Source: Crossaster papposus (Eukaryota; Echinodermata; Asteroidea; Velatida; Solasteridae). Taken from it: 64,000 nt of DNA. The number at the start of each line of letters is the position of its first letter. Positions within the stretch are counted from its first letter, which is position 1. The stretch covers positions 124,001-188,000 of the forward strand of contig JBAIAA010001140.1 in the NCBI GenBank assembly GCA_037893245.1, written 5' to 3'. Below the pieces are notes generated by a model, which was given only the letters and a program-made list of their open reading frames with translations, was not told the DNA's origin and ran no database searches. Below, piece by piece: positions 1-9,803 of this stretch. The translations under genes were made by a program, and so were the position numbers.

Positions 1-28
1 TGTAAAGGGAAAGAAGTGTGCATAAGAA

Positions 29-64
29 ATAAACACATGATGTGGGAACAAGCCCTCGAGTTAA
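29..64 (+). repeat. Consensus B1 element (36 bp), reference copy
   Basis: B1 sits between two complete A units (after ...AAGAA and before ATATG...) and is recognised by ACACATGATGTGGGAACA followed by AGCCCTCGAGTTAA. It has an XhoI site (CTCGAG), absent from consensus A. Its TTAA gives a TAA stop on the minus strand in one frame of three. Alignment to A is weak and I could not show that B descends from A. I see no terminal inverted repeats or target-site duplication. About 91 of 116 full B elements are B1. Confidence 0.93.
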
Positions 65-95
65 ATATGTAAAGGGAAAGAAGTGTGCATAAGAA
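65..95 (+). repeat. Consensus A monomer (31 bp), reference copy
   Basis: This is a clean copy of the basic unit, directly after the B element at 29-64. Composition is 15 A, 6 T, 9 G and 1 C. It contains a 13-nt all-purine tract (AAAGGGAAAGAAG), then TGTGCATAAG. On the plus strand an ATG is followed at once by TAA, and a second TAA lies in CATAAG, so that strand is full of stops. The minus strand contains no TAA, TAG or TGA in any phase, also across unit junctions. Recurrent variants used below as markers are CATACG, CATAGG, GTACAT, GTACCT, GTGAAT, GTGAGC, CATAATAAA, CATAAAAAA, AAAGAGAAAG, GGGACAG and TATGTTAAGG. Confidence 0.95.
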
Positions 96-250
96 ATATG
101 TAAAGGGAAAGAAGTGTGCATAAGAAATATGTAAAGGGAAAGAAGTGTGCATAAGAAATATGTAAAGGGAAAGAAGTGTGCATAAGAAATATGTAAAGGG
201 AAAGAAGTGTGCATAAGAAATATGTAAAGGGAAAGAAGTGTGCATAAGAA

Positions 251-264
251 AGCCCTCGAGTTAA
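251..264 (+). repeat. Truncated B element (14 bp)
   Basis: Only the 3' end of B (AGCCCTCGAGTTAA) is present, joined directly to the end of an A unit. The first 22 bp of the element are missing. The same broken junction occurs at 9594-9607, exactly 9,343 bp away, which shows that the two surroundings are copies of one ancestral segment. Confidence 0.92.
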
Positions 265-357
265 ATATGTAAAGGGAAAGAAGTGTGCATAAGAAATATG
301 TAAAGGGAAAGAAGTGTGCATAAGAAATATGTAAAGGGAAAGAAGTGTGCATAAGAA

Positions 358-460
358 ATAAACACATGATGTGGGAACAAGCCCTCGAGTTAAATATGTA
401 AAGGGAAAGAAGTGTGCAAAAGAAATAAACACATGATGTGGGAACAGGCCCTCGAGTTAA
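358..460 (+). repeat. B-A-B doublet with a variant A (GTGCAAAAG) and variant B (CAGGCCCTC)
   Basis: Two B elements are separated by a single A. The A has GTGCAAAAG in place of GTGCATAAG, and the second B (425-460) has ACAGGCCC in place of ACAAGCCC. All of this recurs at 9701-9803. It is one of only two doublets outside zone III. Confidence 0.9.
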
Positions 461-677
461 ATATGTAAAGGGAAAGAAGTGTGCATAAGAAATATGTAAA
501 GGGAAAGAAGTGTGCATAAGAAATATGTAAAGGGAAAGAAGTGTGCATAAGAAATATGTAAAGGGAAAGAAGTGTGCATAAGAAATATGTAAAGGGAAAG
601 AAGTGTGCATAAGAAATATGTAAAGGGAAAGAAGTGTGCATAAGAAATATGTAAAGGGAAAGAAGTGTGCATAAGAA

Positions 678-707
678 ATAATAAAGGGAAAGAAGTGTGC
701 ATAAGAA
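678..707 (+). repeat. Short A monomer (30 bp), reference copy
   Basis: The start of the unit reads ATAATAAAGGG instead of ATATGTAAAGGG, a net loss of one base that shifts the register by 1 bp. About 35 short units are scattered through the window, for example at 1555, 2928, 8345, 10929, 12994, 22375, 53208, 57675 and 63340, with close relatives at 17277 (ATAGTAAAGGG), 37243 and 38368 (GTAATAAAGGG). They explain why some B-to-B distances are one base less than 36 + 31k. Confidence 0.9.
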
Positions 708-924
708 ATATGTAAAGGGAAAGAAGTGTGCATAAGAAATATGTAAAGGGAAAGAAGTGTGCATAAGAAATATGTAAAGGTAAAAAAGTGTGCATAAGAA
801 ATATGTAAAGGGAAAGAAGTGTGCATAAAAAATATGTAAAGGGAAAGAAGTGTGCATAAGAAATATGTAAAGGGAAAGAAGTGTGCATAAGAAATATGTA
901 AAGGGAAAGAAGTGTGCATAAGAA

Positions 925-3432
925 ATAAACACATGATGTGGGAACAAGCCCTCGAGTTAAATATGTAAAGGGAAAGAAGTGTGCATAAGAAATATGTAAA
1001 GGGAAAGAAGTGTGCATAATAAATATGTAAAGGGAAAGAAGTGTGCATAAGAAATATGTAAAGGGAAAGAAGTGTGCATAAGAAATATGTAAAGGGAAAG
1101 AAGTGTGCATAAGAAATATGTAAAGGGAAAGAAGTGTGCATAAGAAATATGTAAAGGGAAAGAAGTGTGCATAAGAAATATGTAAAGGGAAAGAAGTGTG
1201 CATAAGAAATATGTAAAGGGAAAGAAGTGTGCATAAGAAATAAACACATGATGTGGGAACAAGCCCTCGAGTTAAATATGTAAAGGGAAAGAAGTGTGCA
1301 TAAGAAATATGTAAAGGGAAAGAAGTGTGCATAAGAAATATGTAAAGGGAAAGAAGTGTGCATAAGAAATATGTAAAGGGAAAGAAGTGTGCATAAGAAA
1401 TATGTTAAGGGAAAGAAGTGTGCATAAGAAATATGTAAAGGGAAAGAAGTGTGCATAAGAAATATGTAAAGGGAAAGAAGTGTGCATAAGAAATATGTAA
1501 AGGGAAAGAAGTGTGCATAAGAAATATGTAAAGAGAAAGAAGTGTGCATAAGAAATAATAAAGGGAAAGAAGTGTGCATAAGAAATATGTAAAGGGAAAG
1601 AAGTGTCCATAAGAAATATGTAAAGGGAAAGAAGTGTGCATAAGAAATATGTAAAGGGAAAGAAGTGTGCATAAGAAATATGTAAAGGGAAAGAAGTGTG
1701 CATAAGAAATATGTAAAGGGAAAGAAGTGTGCATAAGAAATATGTAAAGGGAAAGAAGTGTGCATAAGAAATATGTAAAGGGAAAGAAGTGTGCATAAGA
1801 AATATGTAAAGGGAAAGAAGTGTGCATAAGAAATATGTAAAGGGAAAGAAGTGTGCATAAGAAATATGTAAAGGGAAAGAAGTGTGCATAAGAAATATGT
1901 AAAGGGAAAAAAGTGTGCATAAGAAATATGTAAAGGGAAAGAAGTGTGCATAAAAAATATGTAAAGAGAAAGAAGTGTGCATAAGAAATATGTAAAGGGA
2001 AAGAAGTGTGCATAAGAAATATGTAAAGGGAAAGAAGTGTGCATAAGAAATATGTAAAGGGACAGAAGTGTGCATAAGAAATATGTAAAGGGAAAGAAGT
2101 GTGCATAAGAAATATGTAAAGGGAAAGAAGTGTGCATAAGAAATATGTAAAGGGAAAGAAGTGTGCATAAGAAATATGTAAAGGGAAAGAAGTGTGCATA
2201 AGAAATATGTAAAGGGAAAGAAGTGTGCATAAGAAATATGTAAAGGGAAAGAAGTGTGCATAAGAAATATGTAAAGGGAAAGAAGTGTGCATAAGAAATA
2301 AACACATGATGTGGGAACAAGCCCTCGAGTTAAATATGTAAAGGGAAAGAAGTGTGCATAAGAAATATGTAAAGGGAAAGAAGTGTGCATAAGAAATATG
2401 TAAAGGGAAAGAAGTGTGCATAAGAAATATGTAAAGGGAAAGAAGTGTGCATAAGAAATATGTAAAGGGAAAGAAGTGTGCATAAGAAATATGTAAAGGG
2501 AAAGAAGTGTGCATAAGAAATATGTAAAGGGAAAGAAGTGTGCATAAGAAATATGTAAAGGGAAAGAAGTGTGCATAAGAAATAAACACATGATGTGGGA
2601 ACAAGCCCTCGAGTTAAATATGTAAAGGGAAAGAAGTGTGCATAAGAAATATGTAAAGGGAAAGAAGTGTGCATAAGAAATATGTAAAGGGAAAGAAGTG
2701 TGCATAAGAAATATGTAAAGGGAAAGAAGTGTGCATAAGAAATATGTAAAGGGAAAGAAGTGTGCATAAGAAATATGTAAAGGGAAAGAAGTGTGCATAA
2801 GAAATATGTAAAGGGAAAGAAGTGTGCATAAGAAATATGTAAAGGGAAAGAAGTGTGCATAAGAAATATGTAAAGGGAAAGAAGTGTGCATAAGAAATAT
2901 GTAAAGGGAAAGAAGTGTGCATAAGAAATAATAAAGGGAAAGAAGTGTGCATAAGAAATATGTAAAGGGAAAGAAGTGTGCATAAGAAATATGTAAAGGG
3001 AAAGAAGTGTGCATAAGAAATATGTAAAGGGAAAGAAGTGTGCATAAGAAATATGTAAAGGGAAAGAAGTGTGCATAAGAAATATGTAAAGGGAAAGAAG
3101 TGTGCATAAGAAATATGTAAAGGGAAAGAAGTGTGCATAAGAAATAAACACATGATGTGGGAACAAGCCCTCGAGTTAAATATGTAAAGGGAAAGAAGTG
3201 TGCATAAGAAATATGTAAAGGGAAAGAAGTGTGCATAAGAAATATGTAAAGGGAAAGAAGTGTGCATAAGAAATATGTAAAGGGAAAGAAGTGTGCATAA
3301 GAAATATGTAAAGGGAAAGAAGTGTGCATAAGAAATATGTAAAGGGAAAGAAGTGTGCATAAGAAATATGTAAAGGGAAAGAAGTGTGCATAAGAAATAA
3401 ACACATGATGTGGGAACAAGCCCTCGAGTTAA
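925..3432 (+). repeat. Duplicated block, first copy (offset 11,408-11,439 bp)
   Basis: B spacings 315, 1058, 284, 562, 253 match 315, 1089, 284, 562, 253 at 12333-14871; the one difference is exactly one A unit. Markers such as TATGTTAAGG (1405 and 12844), the short A (1555 and 12994) and CATAAAAAA (1949 and 13388) are shared in order. The resemblance continues further downstream with small whole-unit differences. Confidence 0.85.
1555..2333 (+). repeat. Zone I module, subtype with TATGTTAAGG and terminal B1 (copy 1 of 4)
   Basis: Order of markers: TATGTTAAGG unit 150 bp upstream (1405), short A (1555), CATAAAAAA (C at 1949), then AAAGAGAAAG and GGGACAG units, then B1 at 2298, always 349 bp after the CATAAAAAA marker. 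Other copies: short A 8345 to B 9088; 10929 to 11579 (three A units shorter); 12994 to 13737. Confidence 0.85.
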
Positions 3433-5739
3433 ATATGTAAAGGGAAAGAAGTGTGCATAAGAAATATGTAAAGGGAAAGAAGTGTGCATAAGAAATATGT
3501 AAAGGGAAAGAAGTGTGCATAAGAAATATGTAAAGGGAAAGAAGTGTGCATAAGAAATATGTAAAGGGAAAGAAGTGTGCATAAGAAATATGTAAAGGGA
3601 AAGAAGTGTGCATAAGAAATATGTAAAGGGAAAGAAGTGTGCATAAGAAATGTGTAAAGGGAAAGAAGTGTGCATAAGAAATATGTAAAGGGAAAGAAGT
3701 GTGCATAAGAAATATGTAAAGGGAAAGAAGTGTGCATAAGAAATAATAAAGGGAAAGAAGTGTGCATAAGAAATATGTAAAGGGAAAGAAGTGTGCATAA
3801 GAAATATGTAAAGGGAAAGAAGTGTGCATAAGAAATATGTAAAGGGAAAGAAGTGTGCATAAGAAATATGTAAAGGGAAAGAAGTGTGCATAAGAAATAT
3901 GTAAAGGGAAAGAAGTGTGCATAAGAAATATGTAAAGGGAAAGAAGTGTGCATAAGAAATATGTAAAGGGAAAGAAGTGTGCATAAGAAATATGTAAAGG
4001 GAAAGAAGTGTGCATAAGAAATATGTAAAGGGAAAGAAGTGTGCATAAGAAATAAACACATGATGTGGGAACAAGCCCTCGAGTTAAATATGTAAAGGGA
4101 AAGAAGTGTGCATAAGAAATATGTAAAGGGAAAGAAGTGTGCATAAGAAATATGTAAAGGGAAAGAAGTGTGCATAAGAAATATGTAAAGGGAAAGAAGT
4201 GTGCATAAGAAATATGTAAAGGGAAAGAAGTGTGCATAAGAAATATGTAAAGGGAAAGAAGTGTGCATAAGAAATATGTAAAGGGAAAGAAGTGTGCAAA
4301 AGAAATATGTAAAGGGAAAGAAGTGTGCATAAGAAATAAACACATGATGTGGGAACAAGCCCTCGAGTTAAATATGTAAAGGGAAAGAAGTGTGCATAAG
4401 AAATATGTAAAGGGAAAGAAGTGTGCATAAGAAATATGTAAAGGGAAAGAAGTGTGCATAAGAAATATGTAAAGGGAAAGAAGTGTGCATAAGAAATATG
4501 TAAAGGGAAAGAAGTGTGCATAAGAAATATGTAAAGGGAAAGAAGTGTGCATAAGAAATATGTAAAGGGAAAGAAGTGTGCATAAGAAATATGTAAAGGG
4601 AAAGAAGTGTGCATAAGAAATATGTAAAGGGAAATAAGTGTGCATAAGAAATATGTAAAGGGAAAGAAGTGTGCATAAGAAATAATAAAGGGAAAGAAGT
4701 GTGCATAAGAAATATGTAAAGGGAAAGAAGTGTGCATAAGAAATATGTAAAGGGAAAGAAGTGTGCATAAGATATATGTAAAGGGAAAGAAGTGTGCATA
4801 AGAAATATGTAAAGGGAAAGAAGTGTGCATAAGAAATATGTAAAGGGAAAGAAGTGTGCATAAGAAATATGTAAAGGGAAAGAAGTGTGCATAAGAAATA
4901 TGTAAAGGGAAAGAAGTGTGCATAAGAAATATGTAAAGGGAAAAAAGTGTGCATAAGAAATATGTAAAGGGAAAGAAGTGTGCATAAGAAATATGTAAAG
5001 GGAAATAAGTGTGCATAAGAAATATGTAAAGGGAAAGAAGTGTGCATAAGAAATATGTAAAGGGAAAGAAGTGTGCATAAGAAATATGTAAAGGGAAAGA
5101 AGTGTGCATAAGAAATATGTAAAGGGAAAGAAGTGTGCATAAGAAATATGTAAAGGGAAAGAAGTGTGCATAAGAAATATGTAAAGGGAAAAAAGTGTGC
5201 ATAAGAAATATGTAAAGGGGAAGAAGTGTGCATAAGAAATATGTAAAGAGAAAGAAGTGTGCATAAGAAATATGTAAAGGGAAAGAAGTGTGCATAAGAA
5301 ATATGTAAAGGGAAAGAAGTGTGCATAAGAAATATGTAAAGGGAAAGAAGTGTGCATAAGAAATATGTAAAGGGAAAGAAGTGTGCATAAGAAATATGTA
5401 AAGGGAAAGAAGTGTGCATAAGAAATATGTAAAGGGAAAGAAGTGTGCATAAGAAATATGTAAAGGGAAAGAAGTGTGCATAAGAAATATGTAAAGGGAA
5501 AGAAGTGTGCATAAGAAATATGTAAAGGGAAAGAAGTGTGCATAAGAAATATGTAAAGGGAAAGAAGTGTGCATAAGAAATATGTAAAGGGAAAGAAGTG
5601 TGCATAAGAAATAAACACATGATGTGGGAACAAGCCCTCGAGTTAAATATGTAAAGGGAAAGAAGTGTGCATAAGAAATATGTAAAGGGAAATAAGTGTG
5701 CATAAGAAATATGTAAAGGGAAAGAAGTGTGCATAAGAA

Positions 5740-6598
5740 ATAAACACATGATGTCGGGACAAGCCCTCGATTTAAATATGTAAAGGGAAAGAAGTGTGCA
5801 TAAGAAATATGTAAAGGGAAAGAAGTGTGCATAAGAAATATGTAAAGGGAAAGAAGTGTGCATAAGAAATATGTAAAGGGAAAGAAGTGTGCATAAGAAA
5901 TATGTAAAGGGAAATAAGTGTGCATAAGAAATATGTAAAGGGAAAGAAGTGTGCATAAGAAATATGTAAAGGGAAAGAAGTGTGCATAAGAAATATGTAA
6001 AGGGAAAGAAGTATGCATAAGAAATAAACACATGATGTCGGGACAAGCCCTCGAGATAAATATGTAAAGGAAAGAAGTGTGCATAAGAAATAATAAAGGG
6101 AAAGAAGTGTGCATAAGAAATATGTAAAGGGAAAGAAGTGTGCATAAGAAATATGTAAAGGGAAAGAAGTGTGCATAAGAAATATGTAAAGGGAAAGAAG
6201 TGTGCATAAGAAATACACACATGATGTCGGGACAAGCCCTCGAGTTAAATATGTAAAGGGAAAGAAGTGTGCATAAGAAATATGTAAAGGGAAAGAAGTG
6301 TGCATAAGAAATATGTAAAGGGAAAGAAGTGTGCATAAGAAATATGTAAAGGGAAAGAAGTATGCATAAGAAATAAACACATGATGTCGGGACAAGCCCT
6401 CGAGTTAAATATGTAAAGGGAAAGAAGTGTGCATAAGAAATAATAAAGGGAAAGAAGTGTGCATAAGAAATATGTAAAGGGAAAGAAGTGTGCATAAGAA
6501 ATATGTAAAGGGAAAGAAGTGTGCATAATAAATATGTAAAGGGAAAGAAGTGTGCATAAGAAATAAACACATGATGTCGGGACAAGCCCTCGAGTTAA
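5740..6598 (+). repeat. Five-B2 cassette, copy 1
   Basis: Five B2 elements are spaced 284, 189, 160 and 190 bp. The 189-bp interval holds a 1-bp deletion (TAAAGGAAAG) plus a short A; the 190-bp interval holds one short A. TATGCATAAG variants (a new NsiI-type ATGCAT) lie just before the second and fourth following B elements. Variants CTCGATTTAA (5740), CGAGATAA (6024) and ATACACAC (6213) are present. Confidence 0.92.
6373..6408 (+). repeat. B2 subtype of the B element, reference copy
   Basis: B2 differs from B1 in the middle: ATGTCGGGACAAG in place of ATGTGGGAACAAG, two substitutions. I count 25 copies, starting at 5740, 6024, 6213, 6373, 6563, 17896, 18180, 18369, 18529, 18719, 21715, 21905, 23056, 23340, 23529, 23689, 23879, 29757, 29947, 30262, 30452, 31573, 32074, 32358 and 32548. 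A sub-branch with CTCGATTTAA (XhoI site lost) is at 5740, 17896, 21905, 23056 and 29947. Other single variants are CGAGATAA (6024, 18180), ATACACAC (6213, 18369), CAAACCCTC (31573) and CGAATTAA (32074). Confidence 0.9.
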
Positions 6599-9593
6599 AT
6601 ATGTAAAGGGAAAGAAGTGTGCATAAGAAATATGTAAAGGGAAAGAAGTGTGCATAAGAAATATGTAAAGGGAAAGAAGTGTGCATAAGAAATATGTAAA
6701 GGGAAAGAAGTGTGCATAAGAAATATGTAAAGGGAAAGAAGTGTGCATAAGAAATATGTAAAGGGAAAGAAGTGTGCATACAAAATATGTAAAGGGAAAG
6801 AAGTGTGCATAAGAAATATGTAAAGGGAAAGAAGTGTGCATAAGAAATATGTAAAGGGAAAGAAGTGTGCATAAGAAATATGTAAAGGGACAGAAGTGTG
6901 CATAAGAAATATGTAAAGGGAAATAAGTGTGCATAAGAAATATGTAAAGGGAAAGAAGTGTGCATAAGAAATATGTAAAGGGAAAGAAGTGTGCATAAGA
7001 AATATGTAAAGGGAAAGAAGTGTGCATAAGAAATATGTAAAGGGAAAGAAGTGTGCATAAGAAATATGTAAAGGGAAAGAAGTGTGCATAAGAAATATGT
7101 AAAGGGAAAAAAGTGTGCATAAGAAATATGTAAAGGGAAAGAAGTGTGCATAAGAAATATGTAAAGAGAAAGAAGTGTGCATAAGAAATATGTAAAGGGA
7201 AAGAAGTGTGCATAAGAAATATGTAAAGGGAAAGAAGTGTGCATCAGAAATATGTAAAGGGAAAGAAGTGTGCATAAGAAATATGTAAAGGGAAAGAAGT
7301 GTGCATAAGAAATATGTAAAGGGAAAGAAGTGTGCATAAGAAATATGTAAAGGGAAAGAAGTGTGCATAAGAAATATGTAAAGGGAAAGAAGTGTGCATA
7401 AGAAATATGTAAAGGGAAAGAAGTGTGCATAAGAAATATGTAAAGGGAAAGAAGTGTGCATAAGAAATATGTAAAGGGAAAGAAGTGTGCATAAGAAATA
7501 TGTAAAGGGAAAGAAGTGTGCATAAGAAATATGTAAAGGTAAAAAAGTGTGCATAAGAAATATGTAAAGGGAAAGAAGTGTGCATAAAAAATATGTAAAG
7601 GGAAAGAAGTGTGCATAAGAAATATGTAAAGGGAAAGAAGTGTGCATAAGAAATATGTAAAGGGAAAGAAGTGTGCATAAGAAATAAACACATGATGTGG
7701 GAACAAGCCCTCGAGTTAAATATGTAAAGGGAAAGAAGTGTGCATAAGAAATATGTAAAGGGAAAGAAGTGTGCATAATAAATATGTAAAGGGAAAGAAG
7801 TGTGCATAAGAAATATGTAAAGGGAAAGAAGTGTGCATAAGAAATATGTAAAGGGAAAGAAGTGTGCATAAGAAATATGTAAAGGGAAAGAAGTGTGCAT
7901 AAGAAATATGTAAAGGGAAAGAAGTGTGCATAAGAAATATGTAAAGGGAAAGAAGTGTGCATAAGAAATATGTAAAGGGAAAGAAGTGTGCATAAGAAAT
8001 AAACACATGATGTGGGAACAAGCCCTCGAGTTAAATATGTAAAGGGAAAGAAGTGTGCATAAGAAATATGTAAAGGGAAAGAAGTGTGCATAAGAAATAT
8101 GTAAAGGGAAAGAAGTGTGCATAAGAAATATGTAAAGGGAAAGAAGTGTGCATAAGAAATATGTAAAGGGAAAGAAGTGTGCATAAGAAATATGTTAAGG
8201 GAAAGAAGTGTGCATAAGAAATATGTAAAGGGAAAGAAGTGTGCATAAGAAATATGTAAAGGGAAAGAAGTGTGCATAAGAAATATGTAAAGGGAAAGAA
8301 GTGTGCATAAGAAATATGTAAAGAGAAAGAAGTGTGCATAAGAAATAATAAAGGGAAAGAAGTGTGCATAAGAAATATGTAAAGGGAAAGAAGTGTGCAT
8401 AAGAAATATGTAAAGGGAAAGAAGTGTGCATAAGAAATATGTAAAGGGAAAGAAGTGTGCATAAGAAATATGTAAAGGGAAAGAAGTGTGCATAAGAAAT
8501 ATGTAAAGGGAAAGAAGTGTGCATAAGAAATATGTAAAGGGAAAGAAGTGTGCATAAGAAAGATGTAAAGGGAAAGAAGTGTGCATAAGAAATATGTAAA
8601 GGGAAAGAAGTGTGCATAAGAAATATGTAAAGGGAAAGAAGTGTGCATAAGAAATATGTAAAGGGAAAGAAGTGTGCATAAGAAATATGTAAAGGGAAAA
8701 AAGTGTGCATAAGAAATATGTAAAGGGAAAGAAGTGTGCATAAAAAATATGTAAAGAGAAAGAAGTGTGCATAAGAAATATGTAAAGGGAAAGAAGTGTG
8801 CATAAGAAATATGTAAAGGGAAAGAAGTGTGCATAAGAAATATGTAAAGGGACAGAAGTGTGCATAAGAAATATGTAAAGGGAAAGAAGTGTGCATAAGA
8901 AATATGTAAAGGGAAAGAAGTGTGCATAAGAAATATGTAAAGGGAAAGAAGTGTGCATAAGAAATATGTAAAGGGAAAGAAGTGTGCATAAGAAATATGT
9001 AAAGGGAAAGAAGTGTGCATAAGAAATATGTAAAGGGAAAGAAGTGTGCATAAGAAATATGTAAAGGGAAAGAAGTGTGCATAAGAAATAAACACATGAT
9101 GTGGGAACAAGCCCTCGAGTTAAATATGTAAAGGGAAAGAAGTGTGCATAAGAAATATGTAAAGGGAAAGAAGTGTGCATAAGAAATATGTAAAGGGAAA
9201 GAAGTGTGCATAAGAAATATGTAAAGGGAAAGAAGTGTGCATAAGAAATATGTAAAGGGAAAGAAGTGTGCATAAGAAATATGTAAAGGGAAAGAAGTGT
9301 GCATAAGAAATATGTAAAGGGAAAGAAGTGTGCATAAGAAATATGTAAAGGGAAAGAAGTGTGCATAAGAAATAAACACATGATGTGGGAACAAGCCCTC
9401 GAGTTAAATATGTAAAGGGAAAGAAGTGTGCATAAGAAATATGTAAAGGGAAAGAAGTGTGCATAAGAAATATGTAAAGGGAAAGAAGTGTGCATAAGAA
9501 ATATGTAAAGGGAAAGAAGTGTGCATAAGAAATATGTAAAGGGAAAGAAGTGTGCATAAGAAATATGTAAAGGGAAAGAAGTGTGCATAAGAA

Positions 9594-9607
9594 AGCCCTC
9601 GAGTTAA
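9594..9607 (+). repeat. Truncated B element (14 bp), second copy
   Basis: Same 22-bp 5' deletion and same junction as at 251-264. It is followed downstream by the same rare GTGCAAAAG and CAGGCCCTC variants, so it was carried by duplication and did not arise independently. Confidence 0.92.
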
Positions 9608-9700
9608 ATATGTAAAGGGAAAGAAGTGTGCATAAGAAATATGTAAAGGGAAAGAAGTGTGCATAAGAAATATGTAAAGGGAAAGAAGTGTGCATAAGAA

Positions 9701-9803
9701 ATAAACACATCATGTGGGAACAAGCCCTCGAGTTAAATATGTAAAGGGAAAGAAGTGTGCAAAAGAAATAAACACATGATGTGGGAACAGGCCCTCGAGT
9801 TAA
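9701..9803 (+). repeat. B-A-B doublet, copy of 358-460
   Basis: Carries the same GTGCAAAAG and ACAGGCCC variants as 358-460. It differs by an extra change in its first B (ACATCATG for ACATGATG near 9708), which arose after the duplication. Confidence 0.9.

Larger units (their letters stand above)
29..1275 (+). repeat. Segmental duplication, first copy (offset 9,343 bp)
   Basis: The B spacing series 329, 67, 500, 315 and the rare markers (truncated B, GTGCAAAAG, ACAGGCCC, the AAAGGTAAAAAAGTG unit near 779, CATAATAAA near 1017) all recur 9,343 bp downstream at 9372-10618. After this the copies differ by whole A units: the next interval is 1,058 bp here and 996 bp there. The AAAGGTAAAAAAGTG marker also occurs near 7537, so this part has at least three relatives. 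Confidence 0.88.

Noticed and set aside
29-64. B element as a transposon, MITE or attachment site
   Set aside because: No terminal inverted repeats, no target-site duplication, constant phase and orientation relative to A, and no transposase. Spread by unequal exchange explains the distribution better.
65-95. ATG and AT-rich boxes in A as bacterial promoters or start sites
   Set aside because: The ATG is followed immediately by TAA, and the AT-rich boxes recur every 31 bp as part of the monomer. Nothing downstream is coding.
6373-6408. CENP-B box in B2 (it contains CGGGA)
   Set aside because: The known box needs TTCG and an A at fixed positions upstream of CGGG. The preceding bases here (ACATGATGT) do not supply them, so only the CGGGA tail matches.
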